A DNA stretch of 64,000 nt from Limnephilus marmoratus (lineage: Eukaryota > Arthropoda > Insecta > Trichoptera > Limnephilidae), in the NCBI GenBank assembly GCA_917880885.1, contig OU862927.1, positions 20,105,450-20,169,449 on the forward strand, given 5' to 3'. The translations under genes and the position numbers were made by a program. This document shows positions 1 through 11,900 of this stretch, one piece after another. A model generated the notes under the pieces. The model saw nothing but the letters and a program-made list of their open reading frames with translations. It was not told where the DNA came from and made no database searches. Position 1 is the first letter of the stretch. Each line of letters starts with the position of its first letter.

Positions 1-141
1 CTGACGTGTCGTGTCATCACAAGCCATCACAAGCCATCACAACACATTGCGACACACTAATATAAATCCCACCCACGGAGGAACGAATACTAAATGTATG
101 GAAGCCTCACCGTTCTGACGCCTCACGACACGACACGTCAG
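1..141. mobile_element. Short MITE with 15-bp terminal inverted repeats
   Basis: CTGACGTGTCGTGTC at 1-15 is the exact reverse complement of 127-141. The interior holds a short tandem of AAGCCATCAC and no ORF. The window starts at the element's edge, so the left boundary and target duplication cannot be seen. Superfamily is not assigned. Confidence 0.6.
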
Positions 142-1404
142 ACAAGTTTAAATTCGACTTTAATTACATTATTAATATAAATATAATTCATTGTAAAGGT
201 CCAGTTAATTATGGAAGAATGATGCACCCAACAAAATTACAAGAAGCAAGATAAAATGTGCGTTCCTTTCGAATGCTCCGTGATGTGCATTCGAGCTCTG
301 TATGGGAATACTATATTTGAATACGCTTTCCTAACACCACACAGGGGCATGCCATCTGATCGTTTTTATATTTCGTTGAATTGAATTCCGGCAGTATATT
401 AATAAAATGTACTGAAATAGGGTTATTTATAGTCACACGGTTTTGAATCAATAATGGATACAATATGTGATTTTAGAGTATGTTTACCATAAATTATTAA
501 CATTTATCACAAGTTATTGTGTGAATTGATGTCTCTATTGACTCGTACAAATATGATTATTGATTGACGTTTTGTCGTCAGTGAAAGCAAATTAATGTAT
601 TCGTAAGCTTTATTATGGGGGTTTGGTAATTGGTCAGGGCAAAGCATGGGGGTTAGAAATTTAATGTGCTACATTTGTAGCATTTATGTCTGTAATTATA
701 CCCGGTTATCAAAAATTATGTAAGGGTTTTAAGGGGCCGGCAAATGTGTGGGTTAGCAGTCTGTCCGATAGCTCCTCATCTCTACAATGAATCTCGGCTA
801 GAAAGATTATCGGGTCATAGAAGTTACAACCTAAGTCGTTTTTAATACGAAATTTGACATTTGTGTAGGTACTTTATCAGTTTTTGGTAATAAATTGTAG
901 AGACAGTTTGCGTGCTCTGAATTATGGCGAAGAAAGTTGACAAAAATGGTGTTGCTCGTCTATCCAGAAGGTCTAGCATGGACGATCGATAAAACCCTAA
1001 ATCAATACGATATTGACTAAATCCATCGTCTATGGTCAGTTATCAATATTTGCGATCATGGATAACAATTGGTTAGAGATAAATTTCAGCCCGGCCTCCA
1101 TATTATCAGATAAGTTTAACTGTCAACATACTAATTTGTTTGGAAAATGTTTTTCGTAATTTAAATCATTAATGAACGGAGTTCAACTAACGAAGCTCTT
1201 AGAATTGAAAGAAGTCGTAAAAACTACCTATCCATGGACTTAAATAATTCAATTAAGATGCGTCCATTTATTCTGTTCGATCTTTGAGAAACTAAAGTGG
1301 TTGAAATATGACTAAAGATCTCATTAACTAATTAACTCCCGTTTAGTGTTAAAAATCAAATGCGGACAGCCAATGCATACTGAGGTTAATATTTAAATAC
1401 AACA
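142..1404. other. Unannotated AT-rich DNA
   Basis: I see no recognisable coding frame, repeat or RNA gene in this stretch. Confidence 0.5.
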
Positions 1405-1697
1405 TTGCCAATTATTATATATTATGCAATAATTGTCAGCCTGAAACACTCATTTACATTGAAAAATCTTCCGAGAAATGATACTTGCCGCCAACGGTGT
1501 GGGCAACTTAATTGTGATTTTCAGGTAAAAATTATTACTTGGGTGTTACGTAACGCTAAGGGGGGGGGGGTTGAACATGAAAACGTTACGGCGCGTTACA
1601 TGGGGGGGAGGGGGGGGGTCAAAAATCTTCAAAAATTGCGTTACGTAATACTTGAACGCTCCCTTTCTGGCTGACAATTATTGCTTATAATAATTGT
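1405..1697. mobile_element. G-tract MITE inside a flanking inverted repeat
   Basis: The inner part (about 1540-1666) has imperfect ends built on GTTACGTAAC (left) and TTACGTAATACTTGAACGC (right), with two long G runs between them. This resembles the Harbinger-type MITEs seen elsewhere in the window. It is bracketed by GCAATAATTGTCAGCC at 1425-1440 and its reverse complement at 1668-1683. AATTATTATA-type arms continue outward to about 1407 and 1697, so the whole forms a larger foldback. Confidence 0.5.
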
Positions 1698-1863
1698 TAC
1701 CCTTTGTGCTATGCATAAAAATCTTGTCTTAAACGTTAGTTTATAAATTAAAAATAATAACAACATTGCCAATTTATTAATATTTTCCGTAATCCGTAAT
1801 CGTTTAGGTTTGACATTTTGGAGTTTCAATACATAGAAATTACCTTCAGTGTTGCCAGCGTGT

Positions 1864-1986
1864 ATCGATTTCTTATTTATCCCTATTAATACTGGTACGG
1901 CTGTCAATGGTAAAGCCGTGTTCGGGACATCGATATAAAATCACCGGAAGTTACACCTATCGATCTGATATTGAAAAGTTATCGAT
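1864..1986. promoter_or_regulatory. Cluster of four ATCGAT motifs plus an ETS-like site
   Basis: ATCGAT occurs at 1864, 1929, 1959 and 1981, and ACCGGAAGT at 1943-1951. TATCGAT (DREF-like) and CCGGAAGT (ETS/GABP-like) are known core-promoter motifs of insect and animal housekeeping genes. No adjacent gene is visible, so a promoter role is inference only. Confidence 0.25.
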
Positions 1987-2578
1987 TTAACTTTGCTAGA
2001 ACTCCAGAGCATTAGACTAAGTATTCGTCATTAGTCATTAGAGTCATTGGTCACTATGACTATTATGAGAGTTGTCGTGTCAGATCGCATACCTTATCTG
2101 ACGGTTACACTACAGCCAATATAATTATTCTTGATAGAATCATATTAGTGGGCGCCGCGCGCGCCGGGCAGACAATGTTATCGGCATGATACTCGTACCT
2201 CGTACTGCATCTGCGTTATCTGGAGAATTCGCATCCTCGAATCTCGCATCGTCCCCTACCGTCAAACCTTATCCGAACATCATAATATCGTCGCTAAAAT
2301 AAATTTTTACAAATTTGAAGGGTGTTTCAATGTAGAATGATAATTTTCTTTTTAAAAATCAATTGACAGGGTAGATTTTTGGATAGGTAGATTATTTTTT
2401 TGTTGCCAAAAACGGAACTAAAACAAAGAAAAAAATGATAGTGTTTAGTTTTGTCGAAATGTGAGTTCGTTCGCATATGTAAATAATATTCGAAGCAGTC
2501 GATATATTATTATAATATCGTGGGATAGTTACTACAACTAGGTAACTCTGAAATCAGCTTTGTTGGGAAATTGTAAGA

Positions 2579-2986
2579 TTTTTTTTTTACTTGAATACCG
2601 CACAAGAGTCCCAACTGCTCCCGTCTGGAGCCAGTGGGACTGTGGCATCCCAATTGGGGTATGTTGTGAGGCTGAAGGTAGTGGGGACGGGAAGGAGATA
2701 GGGTAGAGGAATGTGGGGAAGTACCTGACTATTCAGATCTGGTCACCAAACACGGCTAAAGCCATTTCAAGCAACGTTTCAATTCTGAATGGTGGTCTTA
2801 CACTAGAGCGATACTGAGAGTATCTTCCACTCTGGAACGTGCCGCAAATATACTATATATTATTTTAAATGACTAAATTGTGAAATAACACAAATTAATC
2901 AAATAAAATTATTTGCCACACCGGGATTCGATCCCGCGACCTTCGGAGTGCGAGTCAAGAGCCTTACCGCTGGACTATGCCGGCCG
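2579..2986 (-). mobile_element. tRNA-derived SINE (family A), minus strand
   Basis: On the minus strand the head has A box TAGTCCAGCGG and B-box-like GGATCGAATCC, followed by the family body and a poly-A tail (poly-T at 2579-2588). The body includes the SCCAATTGGGG-type and GAATAGCCAGGTACTTCC-like blocks shared with the copies at 35036 and 62042. About 408 bp, so essentially full length. SINEs are copied by LINE machinery in trans. Confidence 0.85.
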
Positions 2987-2989
2987 TCA

Positions 2990-4465
2990 ATGCTGGTAAT
3001 CTATCTGATAAATCAGCTGTTGTAATTGAAATTTATCCATACTGTTAAGTATGGTTAAATCGTAGATTTATGTGTTGGGAAGCGTTATACTTATATTTTG
3101 GAAGTAAGAAAATGGCTAATCATTTTTTATGCATTGAATGACTCTCATAGTTGTTACATCCAAAAAGTGCAACTTAAGGCGATCCACTAGTTCACTACTG
3201 TGCCGTGGTCAGTAGTTCTTCGGTGGACGCCATAGGGGTCACTTTGAATAACCGAATTCGTCGACTAGCGGCCGTATTGTAAAATATCAACGAGAAAATG
3301 CATATTTTATTTTATTTTGGGAAGATTGGGTGTAAATATCAACTTTTTTTGCGATTATTATAAAATAAACTGAATTTGCCACATTACACAATAAAACCAT
3401 ATCCGAAAAGGGGTTTATAAATAGGAGAGTTTGGACTTGAAAGTGTGTTTTTTAGACCTTATACTTTATTTTTTTATAGGCTTATTAAAAAACTTATAAA
3501 AAAATGACCGATATTTTTAAGGGCCAAGGTATGTTCTATACGCAGTATTTAATTGAAGCATCTACAATACTTCTAAGCGATCAAATTTTCAAAACAAAAA
3601 CATATGATTTTGCATTATTTACTATGACTTCATCTTAAGCGATTCCACAAATTTTAGTGCTACAACAGTTAAGTCTAGTTGCCTAATTGAAACATGGAAA
3701 AACAGTTACCTCCAAGATTACCTAATTGTAGAATTAAACGATTCAATTTTTGGAGATACTCACAAACATATTACGTATTCAAATAACTTGATAATTCCAA
3801 TGCATTACGACTTTTCTGTTTGTGGCATTCATAGACGAGGAAATAAAGTTACGCTTTTAGTGTGTAACTCAAAAAAGTTACATAGCAATTACCCCACGAT
3901 ATATTTATTGGTAGTGACATGTTTGTAGAAAGTTTCTTGTGTTACTATCAACACCTTTACGTGTACTCATCATTGCAATAATATGTATATGTAATAGCGT
4001 TGTTATTAGTTTTTGACTCTGAGCACTTTGATAATTGGTACAAGTTCACGGGTGACCAACCTGTTTATTGTGTAGATAAAATATTATGAATATAATGTGG
4101 ACAAGGTCACGACTGAAAATAATAACTGCCAATTGATAAGTAGTTAGTACAATCGCCGCATTTAAAAACAGTCTATACCGCGATGCAATTTTCACAGTTT
4201 TTGCTTGCAGCAAATTTTAGTATAATAATATACGAGTAGTACTTGACGTGTAATTCTTATAATACTTCCTATATTATTATCATATTCTTGGGAAACAGCG
4301 TAATATTATTCCATTACACTACTCTCATTGTCAGACAAGGTCAGATCAATGAGAGTTTATTTCACGATAATTTAATATTATGGTTCCATAGTATTATGTG
4401 ATAAATTGAAGCTGTGGGACACGTGGCTTAATATTTTGAATAATTGTAAGATATATTTTTATTTA
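2990..4465. other. Unannotated DNA with a short polylinker-like stretch
   Basis: I see no gene. At 3181-3270 there is GATCCACTAGTTC followed 60 bp later by EcoRI-, SalI- and EagI-like sites. The rest is AT-rich without a recognised repeat. Confidence 0.4.
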
Positions 4466-4468
4466 TTT

Positions 4469-4577
4469 GTTTTTTACATTAACTTCACACTAGAGCCCCT
4501 GAAAATAATTTCCTTCAGGGCCCACGTCATCTTTGGGGGCGCTGTGTGAAGGGTATTTTTGAGGAGAGTAAGGAGTG
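4469..4577 (-). mobile_element. SINE-like repeat family B, 3' fragment
   Basis: The stretch matches in order the 3' part of a repeat seen at 19146, 26033, 45737, 55752 and 58709 on this reading. Shared blocks are the ATGTAA/TTACAT end, CTCAGGGCC, TATGTCATCTTTGGGG and GCTGTGTGGAGG. The poly-A (here poly-T) lies at the left, so the copy is on the minus strand. It is truncated. Confidence 0.65.
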
Positions 4578-4599
4578 AACATAGGTCTTGAAGAAACAA

Positions 4600-5640
4600 A
4601 TCGTTTGTAAAGAAATAAAACTAGATGCAATATAAAGCTAGACATAAGAATGAATAAATTCTCGGTGTTATTGTAAAAACTTGTAATATTGTCATCTTCG
4701 GTTCACAATAGAAAAACATTTTGATTTACAGATCTGATTCTAATCGGCCGGAGACGCGAATCCACGCGCAGTTTGTGCGCATGCGCGCGGAAAAAAATTC
4801 GAAAAAAATATGTTTGTTTGCGATTTTTACCCTTCTATGTACAGAATTTGTATGAAGGTCAGAATCGCTTGCGCCAACATTTCCCTATAAGATGGGTAAA
4901 ATTTTCATTCACCTTGCAACCCCAGAATATTTTTAAATGATTCTATCTTTGGCATCAAAATGTCAAATTTGCCGCGATTCTTTTTGTCAAAGTCGATGCG
5001 TGTTACTTGACGAAAACATTGTAAAACCTATCTATTTACGTAATTAACGCAAGTAATGTTGTTTTGGTACATAGTTTATTGTTCTAGGAATGTGTTTCGG
5101 TCAATAAAATGTACGATAACTCAAAATTAATCCACAAAACATTCAATTCAAAATTCAAAGTCGTGCTTGTTAAGGAATTTCCGTGTTTTTCCTGGCTTGT
5201 GACAGGTTAAAAAAAAGAAACATTTATGCCACATTTTATTGAGGTGTAAATTGTAGATATACCCATAAGTAGTGACAACATTGTGTAAGTACTTTTGTTG
5301 GTCCGTTGATTTTAGAAGAGTAAATTTTGCTTATTATTAAACTATTTTTCAATTATTGATATACAGAACAGTAAATTATGCAGTGTAAGATTACTAGTAA
5401 GAAGAGTGAATTATTATGTTTTGAACTCGTTTCGATTGATTTATGCATAATATATAGGTATGGATAAATACGTCGTTAACTGTATTTCGTTAGATCTATA
5501 GACGTGTAATTTATGACGCGAACTGTATTTGATAGATTTATCGGATCGGAATACATTGAGGTCTTGTTAATCAGTTATTTAATTAAATGAAGACAATATT
5601 AGCGAAACTCAATAAAAAATCTGGAAACAGAAAAATCAGA
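4600..5640. other. Unannotated DNA with one NRF1-like site
   Basis: No coding frame is supported. TGCGCATGCGCG at 4776-4787 fits the NRF-1 (insect Ewg) consensus, in a short GC-rich island at 4745-4790. Confidence 0.3.
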
Positions 5641-5651
5641 AAAATATATTT

Positions 5652-5722
5652 ACACCTCTGGGACCTAGAACCCAGGACTTTTCGCTTTCCGGGCAAATGC
5701 GCTAACCACTGCGCCAAGGTGT
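5652..5722 (-). tRNA. tRNA-like sequence (pseudogene or SINE head)
   Basis: Read on the minus strand, ends ACACCTT and GAGGTGT pair as a 7-bp acceptor stem. A D-arm-like CGCAGTGGTTAGCG follows, then a 5-bp anticodon stem (TTTGC/GCGAA, one T-G pair) around loop CCGGAAA, and a T-arm CTGGG/CCCAG. Departures from a good tRNA are C instead of T at position 33, an eight-base T loop, and no long variable arm although a GGA anticodon would mean serine. It is therefore more likely a tRNA relic or SINE head than a working gene. Confidence 0.4.
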
Positions 5723-5768
5723 TGATAGCCGATTCAGATTATTTCTAACTTCTTCTTTGTGTGCCGTA

Positions 5769-6222
5769 TCAGGTCCCCCCGACGTTGGCGATCACTCTTG
5801 AAAATGTCTTTCTGTCTTGCGCTGCCCGGAATAGCTCCTCCACATTTCTAACGCCGGTCCACCCTCGTATATTTCGCAGCCAAGACATTTGTCTCCTACC
5901 AGGCCCTCGGCGACCCTCTATCTTGCCTTTCAATATTAAATGGAGCAAGTGATACACTTCCCCTCGAAGTACATGACCCAGATATGAAATTTTCCTGATT
6001 TTTATTAATGTATGCAGTTCTCTATCTGCTCTAGCCCGCCTGAAAATTTCTGTGTTTATGATCATGTCGGTCCATGGGACCTTGAGCATTCTCCGGTGAA
6101 GCCACATTTCAAAAGCCTCTAACCTGTTCATGGTATTTACTTTCAAGGTCCATGTTTCACATCCATACAGCAAGGCCGACCACACATAACATTTTAACAT
6201 TCTCTGCCTTAGTTTTTATTTA
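5769..6222 (-). pseudogene. LINE reverse transcriptase, C-terminal fragment (RTE-like)
   Basis: About 150 codons remain open on the minus strand. Visible blocks are WSALLYGCETWTL, LEAFEMWLHRRMLKVPWTD, KISYLGHVLR, ILKGKIEGRRGPGRRQ and SWLRNI. Together these are the post-palm, C-terminal signature of endonuclease-reverse-transcriptase proteins of non-LTR retrotransposons, best remembered by me from RTE-type elements. The polymerase palm (FADD box) and the endonuclease are absent, as expected for a 5'-truncated LINE. Upstream reading extends past the first ATG (6200) to about 6222. The frame ends near 5769, where a 3' untranslated tail would begin. The tRNA-like sequence at 5652-5722 lies just beyond it on the same strand. 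No function is expected now. Confidence 0.8.
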
Positions 6223-6327
6223 TATCTAAAAATATCTTATTTTTAGAGACTATGTCTCAAAGTATCAATAAATAATTTCTTTACTGTTTCTCTAGTCATG
6301 AAAATAATATTAATTAAATTTATCAAC

Positions 6328-6387
6328 ATAACATTGAATAGTGAGGTATAACATTGAATAGTGAAGTATAACATTGAATAGTGAGGT
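6328..6387. repeat. 20-bp tandem triplicate
   Basis: ATAACATTGAATAGTGAGGT is repeated three times head to tail (6328, 6348, 6368) with one substitution in the second unit. The surrounding 6230-6940 holds no gene that I recognise. Confidence 0.85.
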
Positions 6388-7039
6388 GGGCGGTGGGCCC
6401 GATGGTGTTATGAAAATATCTGCCGATTGATTACTAACTGATGTCGCAACGGTGCCATTAGAAATTACTTTAGGCGATGTAATGAAATAATTAGCACATT
6501 GTCTCAGGACTGTACTGTTAGTCTTCAGGGAGTGTCAACCCACACAAATTCCTTATTATTAATTTCTAGGAGATGTCGGACTGCAGGTGTCATTTATGTA
6601 CAGCGGTTGTGAAAGCAAAATTTTAGTTCGAGGGTTGATGAATCGATTTACTTTGAAGAACATGAATAGTAATAATATAATTAATTCTGTTAATTCGTGG
6701 TGGAATTCCATTTTAATAGGCATAACATTGTTTCGCATATTTATTTTAAACCGGACCCCTCGGACATATTGAGATCAGTGGATATAAATACATACCGCTG
6801 ATAGATTCATTGTAACTCCCACTATTTCATAAACGTCGCATGTATCAGAAAAAGTGGGTACAACGGTTCTCTTCTCGGCAGGACTGCAGTAGCACCAGTC
6901 TGAAGATATCTGTAGAAGTATGAACAAATAAATAAATTTATTAGGGGGGTATCTAGTAGCGTGTGTCAATTATTTCAACTTTTGAATTCAGAAACGCCCG
7001 GGGTCTCAAAAGTTGCGTCTTGCAAAGAAAATGAGAACT

Positions 7040-7555
7040 TGTAGCGCGCCGTTTTTACGCTTGCTACTACACCATCTCTTTCCCCCGTACAGCGCCATCC
7101 TGCTCACCCACCCCTAAGCAAACCAGGATGCGCCGACGCCTTCTGCGCATCTCCCACCCTCGAGCCGCTACATAAACCACACCCCGCAACAAGGAATGGG
7201 CTATATAACAGGCTGCGCGCCCTAAATTAGTCAGTTCGTCTGCAGCTCGCTCTTGGCTAGTACGCTCTCTTAGTTGCGCTTCGTCCTCTGGCACGACCCT
7301 CTAAGGAGTATTCTACTACCATAAGTAAAGCACCAACCAGACCCCCGACTGCTGCCTTAGTTGCGCTTCGTCCTAAGGTACGACCCTCTAAGCAGAACCA
7401 CAGTCAGCTTTTGTTGTTCCCAAAGCCTAACGGCAAGGTTCCCTCCGATCCCTTGCTCAGTTAATTAGTGAATTGATACATTGTGACTATTCTTACCATA
7501 TTATGTGATCTGTGAACTTACTTTCTTAAATAAATAACCTTTTACCAACAATTGT
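7040..7555 (+). mobile_element. Possible solo LTR inside the hAT-like element
   Basis: A GC-rich block starting TGTAGCG has a core promoter near its middle, a duplicated segment (TTAGTTGCGCTTCGTCC at about 7269 and 7354) and an AATAAA-type signal near 7530. That layout resembles U3-R-U5 of an LTR retrotransposon. Possible AACT flanks are at 7036-7039 and just after GTGTTATA. The right end does not finish in the usual CA, so the call is tentative. An unrelated promoter-containing insert is the alternative. Confidence 0.35.
7202..7235 (+). promoter_or_regulatory. Core promoter: TATA box plus arthropod initiator
   Basis: TATATAA begins at 7202 and TCAGT at 7231-7235. The initiator A at 7233 is 31 bases from the first base of the TATA box, the textbook spacing for an insect pol II start. 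GC-rich sequence precedes it. Confidence 0.5.
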
Positions 7556-8125
7556 GTTATAAACTGCATTTAATTTTTTTTTTAAATGGTTATTAGCCCG
7601 CTAAAATGCATTGAAAATCAGAAAACAAACCTAAAACAATTTTTTTTTTAATAATTAATTTTTTTTTCAGTAATCTAACCTTTTAACGTTTGTTTATTAT
7701 TAAAATATGCGTATAACTGACAAAAATGAAAAAAAAGTTCAACTTTATGAATACAAGTAAGTCAACAAGAATTCTGATTTTATCCAGAAATAGTGTTATT
7801 TTCCCCTTTTATTTTTTTAACCAACACATCAAATATATGTTTAAAACAATATTTTTTTTGGTTCTTTGTACTGCAGTTACGTAATGAAAAATAAGTTTGG
7901 TACAAAATATAAAATATGAAACCTTTGTTTTATTTTTTTCCAAATCACGAAACCTATTTTTTTCGAAACTTCCGGCCATTTTAGCGGGCTAATAGTGAAC
8001 AATAATTTCATTTTTTTAACGTTTTCGAATAGCTACAGATCATACGAAACTTTTGAGACCCCGGGCGTTTAAATATAAGGCCATTTGTTTTCTCTCTATG
8101 GAGAGCGACACACGCTAGTATCTAG

Positions 8126-8960
8126 TCTAGAGGCATGAATTGTAGATATTTTTCAGGTGCAATAAAAAACAAACAATATTTTTACTGGTCATTATTTTAC
8201 CAAATATTTATTAATGTTTGAAGAATACATAAAAAAACAAAGGAAAAAATTCAAAAAGTTACAGGGTGTTAAAGTGGGGGGTGCTCGTAGTAATCTGAAT
8301 AAAAATACAAATTAATTCTTAATCCAAACAAATGCTGCATTCGCCCGAACTAACGAATAGTAAAAAAAAAAATCGAAAAATATCGGCTGTCTGAAATAAA
8401 AATAATAAAAAATTACCAGTCTTTTTAACTTTTTCGAATTTTTTAAAAATATTAAAAATTGAAATGTTGTTGTTTTAGTTAGTGCGATATAGTCATATAT
8501 AGAGAAGGCTCACACCAAATTGAAAGTAAATTGGTTCAATAGAACATGAGATATCATGTCAACCGTGTCGAAAAAGGTAGTTTCGAGAAAAATGCGTTTA
8601 AAGTTTTGTTCTATTTAGATTCTACCTAGATTCCGTCTTAACCGCCACGCTAAAATGGCTATATCTTTTAAAATAATTCGAATTTAGAAAAATCCTTTTT
8701 AGGAGATATTTTTGAATATCTAAACTCTAAACTATGGAATTTTTTTCCTACACTAGAATACCCCCTTAACCACTTGGGTCACGTTGTGATGTATTTGTCA
8801 CATAAAACGTCCTCATAAAACTCGTTCTATCTTCTTTTGTATTATGGTCAAGCACATAATATGATATAAATAATTTTGGATGGAGAGAACACCATGCTTT
8901 CTCTTTGCATTTAAAAGTTTACCGAAATATATACGTTAATAAAAAAATGATGCATTAACC
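8126..8960. other. Unannotated AT-rich DNA
   Basis: No gene. Some phrases (ACAGGGTGTTAAAGTGGG, GAGAAAAATGCGTTTAAAG) look like interspersed-repeat sequence, but I could not find their ends here. Confidence 0.3.
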
Positions 8961-11900
8961 ACGTGAACTGTTCTTTTGTAGTGGGATTAGGCATCTTCCA
9001 CAAATAATGCTCTCCACTGGATGGGTCCCTCGTTATTCACCTCCAGTCCTGCTCCAATCCTCTTCCAAAGCCTATTCACCTCCTCCGTTTGCCTCTTGAA
9101 CACCCACCGCATCATGATTTTAGGTATCCTGTCACCTGAAATTTTTTCTACATGTATAGTTACACATATCATTGCCTGTCTTGTTATGCAAAGGTTTACT
9201 CGGTAACTCACTCAACCCATCTGAATAATTGCTGGATCTTTTTCAGTATTGCACAAGCTAGAATCAGATCAAAGTTATGCTGGTCTCACCAATTAGTTCG
9301 TCCAGTGATCTCTGACCCCGTCAATGAGGAAGAATAATATTTTTTAGCAAGCGTCTTGTGTTCGATCGTAGGCGAATCAAAATTATATGATTGGGTGTGT
9401 GATCTGAACTAAATGTTAAGCGGAACAGAGCAGCTGTATAATGAAGCTGTATAAATTCTCAAGCAGTGAATTCATAACTTTGTCTGTCTTGAATTCCTAG
9501 GTCTAGGGAACTACTTTCTGCTAAAACCATAATCTCGCTCGCGACTGTTAGCACATTATTTCCAATTGCGAGTGAAATAGAATCCTGGCTCTGGTTATTA
9601 GCATAATCTTTGATACCTTATTTGATCACAATTAAATCCAGTTTTCAACCAATTTACAAAGATAGACTATCTACCTACTTATTTATTATTTATTTAGTAA
9701 CAAACGGTACATTGGTTACAGTGTGTAATGGTCCGCCACCCTTGGCTTTTGACACCTATTGTGATGAACCCTACCTAGCTGATTTACTTTTCTAAGCTTC
9801 TACCTCGTAGTTTAAATCTCGTAGCTCCTGTCTCGTAGCCACGCTCATAATTCTACCCTTATGTCCTACTGATCACACCACTAGGTATGATGGCCTGACT
9901 CAACCCTCCTTTCGGTTTATTTCTACCTCAGGCTCGTGATTTCTAAACCCCTATACTTTATAATCTAGCTAAACCTACCCTATCCTCTTAAATCCCTGCG
10001 ATTTTTTCACAGTAATCAAGATTTAAGATTTTAGTTCACATTATTTCTATAATCTGCGTTGTGTATTTTTTTGTTTTAGATTTTACATCTGTTTGCATAC
10101 TTAATATGCACACATATGTAGAGAAGATAATGTATTACGTGTGGTAACCCATAGATTCTTTTAGAGAAAGGGTGAGAATCTTCCGATTTATTAATTATTA
10201 TTATTTGAGTATCTTTTACCGAGTTTGATAAACTAACCCCGCCTTAGACTTTGTGTCTATTTGATTTCCGTAGGAATTTAGTGTGTTTATTTAATTCTTC
10301 CTATCACCGCTGATACATCGATAACATAAACAACAGTTAATAAATTACATCATTTCAAGAAATAAAAAAAACCTTACCTTACCAGTGTAGAATGTTCGTA
10401 TTCGAGAGTCCAGTTTTCTCAATTGAAGTCCTTGTCTGCAACTTATCCTAACATAATGTGTTTGTAGTCATAGTTAGTGTTATTGGTTAGTATTCGCAAA
10501 ATTGTTGAAAGAGCAGGAATGGAGGGATATGGGGAGGGGGATAATATGTTTGCTGAAAAGTCGGCTCCTCCGCTAACCAAGTGAAAACCGATGAACAACA
10601 ATTACAAACCCGGATTCTCCCAGTACGTTTGCTAGACTTATCCTTAGATCCGAGTTTTACTCTCTTCGACGAGCGTCTCATGCTATGAAAGGGGCCCTTC
10701 ACGCCAGCAGGGAGAATACCAAGCTTTCATGCCGTTTTTCTGTCTTACTCCGACTTCCGACTCCTCCGGATTGAATTTAACTCTACTGAATCTAGAAGGG
10801 GTATTTCATGTCTTCCCTTATCATGCCTCTATCCGTTGAATGTGGCGTAAGCTTGTGACGGGCAGATCCTTCCTTCCACGTGACCGACCCAGCGTTACAC
10901 TCCACCTCTGACTAGCTGACATAAAACTCACCTCGTGAACCTTATGTTTGCTTTCAGGTTCGACAAGACTCACGGTATGCAAATATCCTGTGGCTTTAAT
11001 GCCGCGTCAGCGTACTGTCCGCATACGTCCTTCCTCTTCCCCGCATGCCCACCTCGACAATACCGCCACAAGATCAAAGCCGTCCGTTCGAGAAAGGTTG
11101 CCACTTACATTTCCAGATGGCCCATACCTACATACAGAAGCCTTGAAGATTACATTCGAAGACAAGTTAGGATTCAGGACTGTATGAGTATTTGAACACC
11201 AGTGTTGTTTAAATGAGGTCACTAGCTCCTCGTGTGTTAGGTATTTAGGATAATGGGTATTTATGGTTTCTTGGATACCTACTTCCTATAAGAAAGATTT
11301 AAAAATGAGATAAATCGAGTTGTCATTGAATCAATGACCTCCTGAATAATTGTGATGAGCTCTCTTTGAGTTTGAAGCTAGTCGAGGTACTTTACTTCGC
11401 GAAACTTTGCATGCTAAAACAATGCTACCTATTGGCGATCGCCCTAGTATAACCAGTTGTTTAGAATTGAGTGAATTTAACGTCGATTTTACTTTCACAT
11501 ATTGGGCGAAGTTTCCGTCGTAAGCTATGATTGATAAACCTGCCCCTTGACTTTTGTGTTTTTGTTTTATTTATTCGTTGATGGAATTTAGGTGACCGTG
11601 TCATTGAACTCTAATCGAAATTTTAGATACACAATCGAAGGTCATATAACATACCCTAATCTCGTCGGTGAGAGGATTCGGTAGGTATTAGCTATACCTA
11701 TCAATTTGCTATTTCTATCGATTTTAGCGTTACGTATTTCATTTCTCATGGTTATTTGTTTATTTAATTTATGTGTTGTCGTTAATTATTTTCCTTCGTC
11801 TTATTGTTATTATTATTTGTAATTTTAAAATATGGAACGTATTGTATCGCACTTTCCCTGCATATATTCTGGGATAAATTATTATTTTTATTATTATTAT

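Larger units (their letters stand above)
6957..8117. mobile_element. 1.16-kb hAT-like nonautonomous element with 8-bp target duplication
   Basis: The ends TAGCGTGTGTC (6957-6967) and GACACACGCTA (8107-8117) are perfect 11-bp inverted repeats. Both sides are flanked by GTATCTAG (6949-6956 and 8118-8125), an 8-bp target duplication. TAGCG fits the hAT terminal consensus YARNG. A second, subterminal inverted pair, AACGCCCGGGGTCTCAAAAG near 6994 and its complement near 8050, reinforces the boundaries. There is no transposase, so mobility would depend on an autonomous relative. The interior carries a GC-rich promoter-bearing segment (separate entry). Confidence 0.8.

Noticed and set aside
7067..7294. 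75-codon frame in the GC-rich block
   Set aside because: Overlaps the TATA/initiator region and is arginine-rich by base composition only.
8987..9211. Minus frame ending in EGPIQWRALFVEDA
   Set aside because: Faintly like a LINE C-terminus (W...W.AL), but there are no supporting blocks.
10935..11195. Overlapping frames in a slightly GC-richer region
   Set aside because: Several frames are open on both strands and no motif is recognised.
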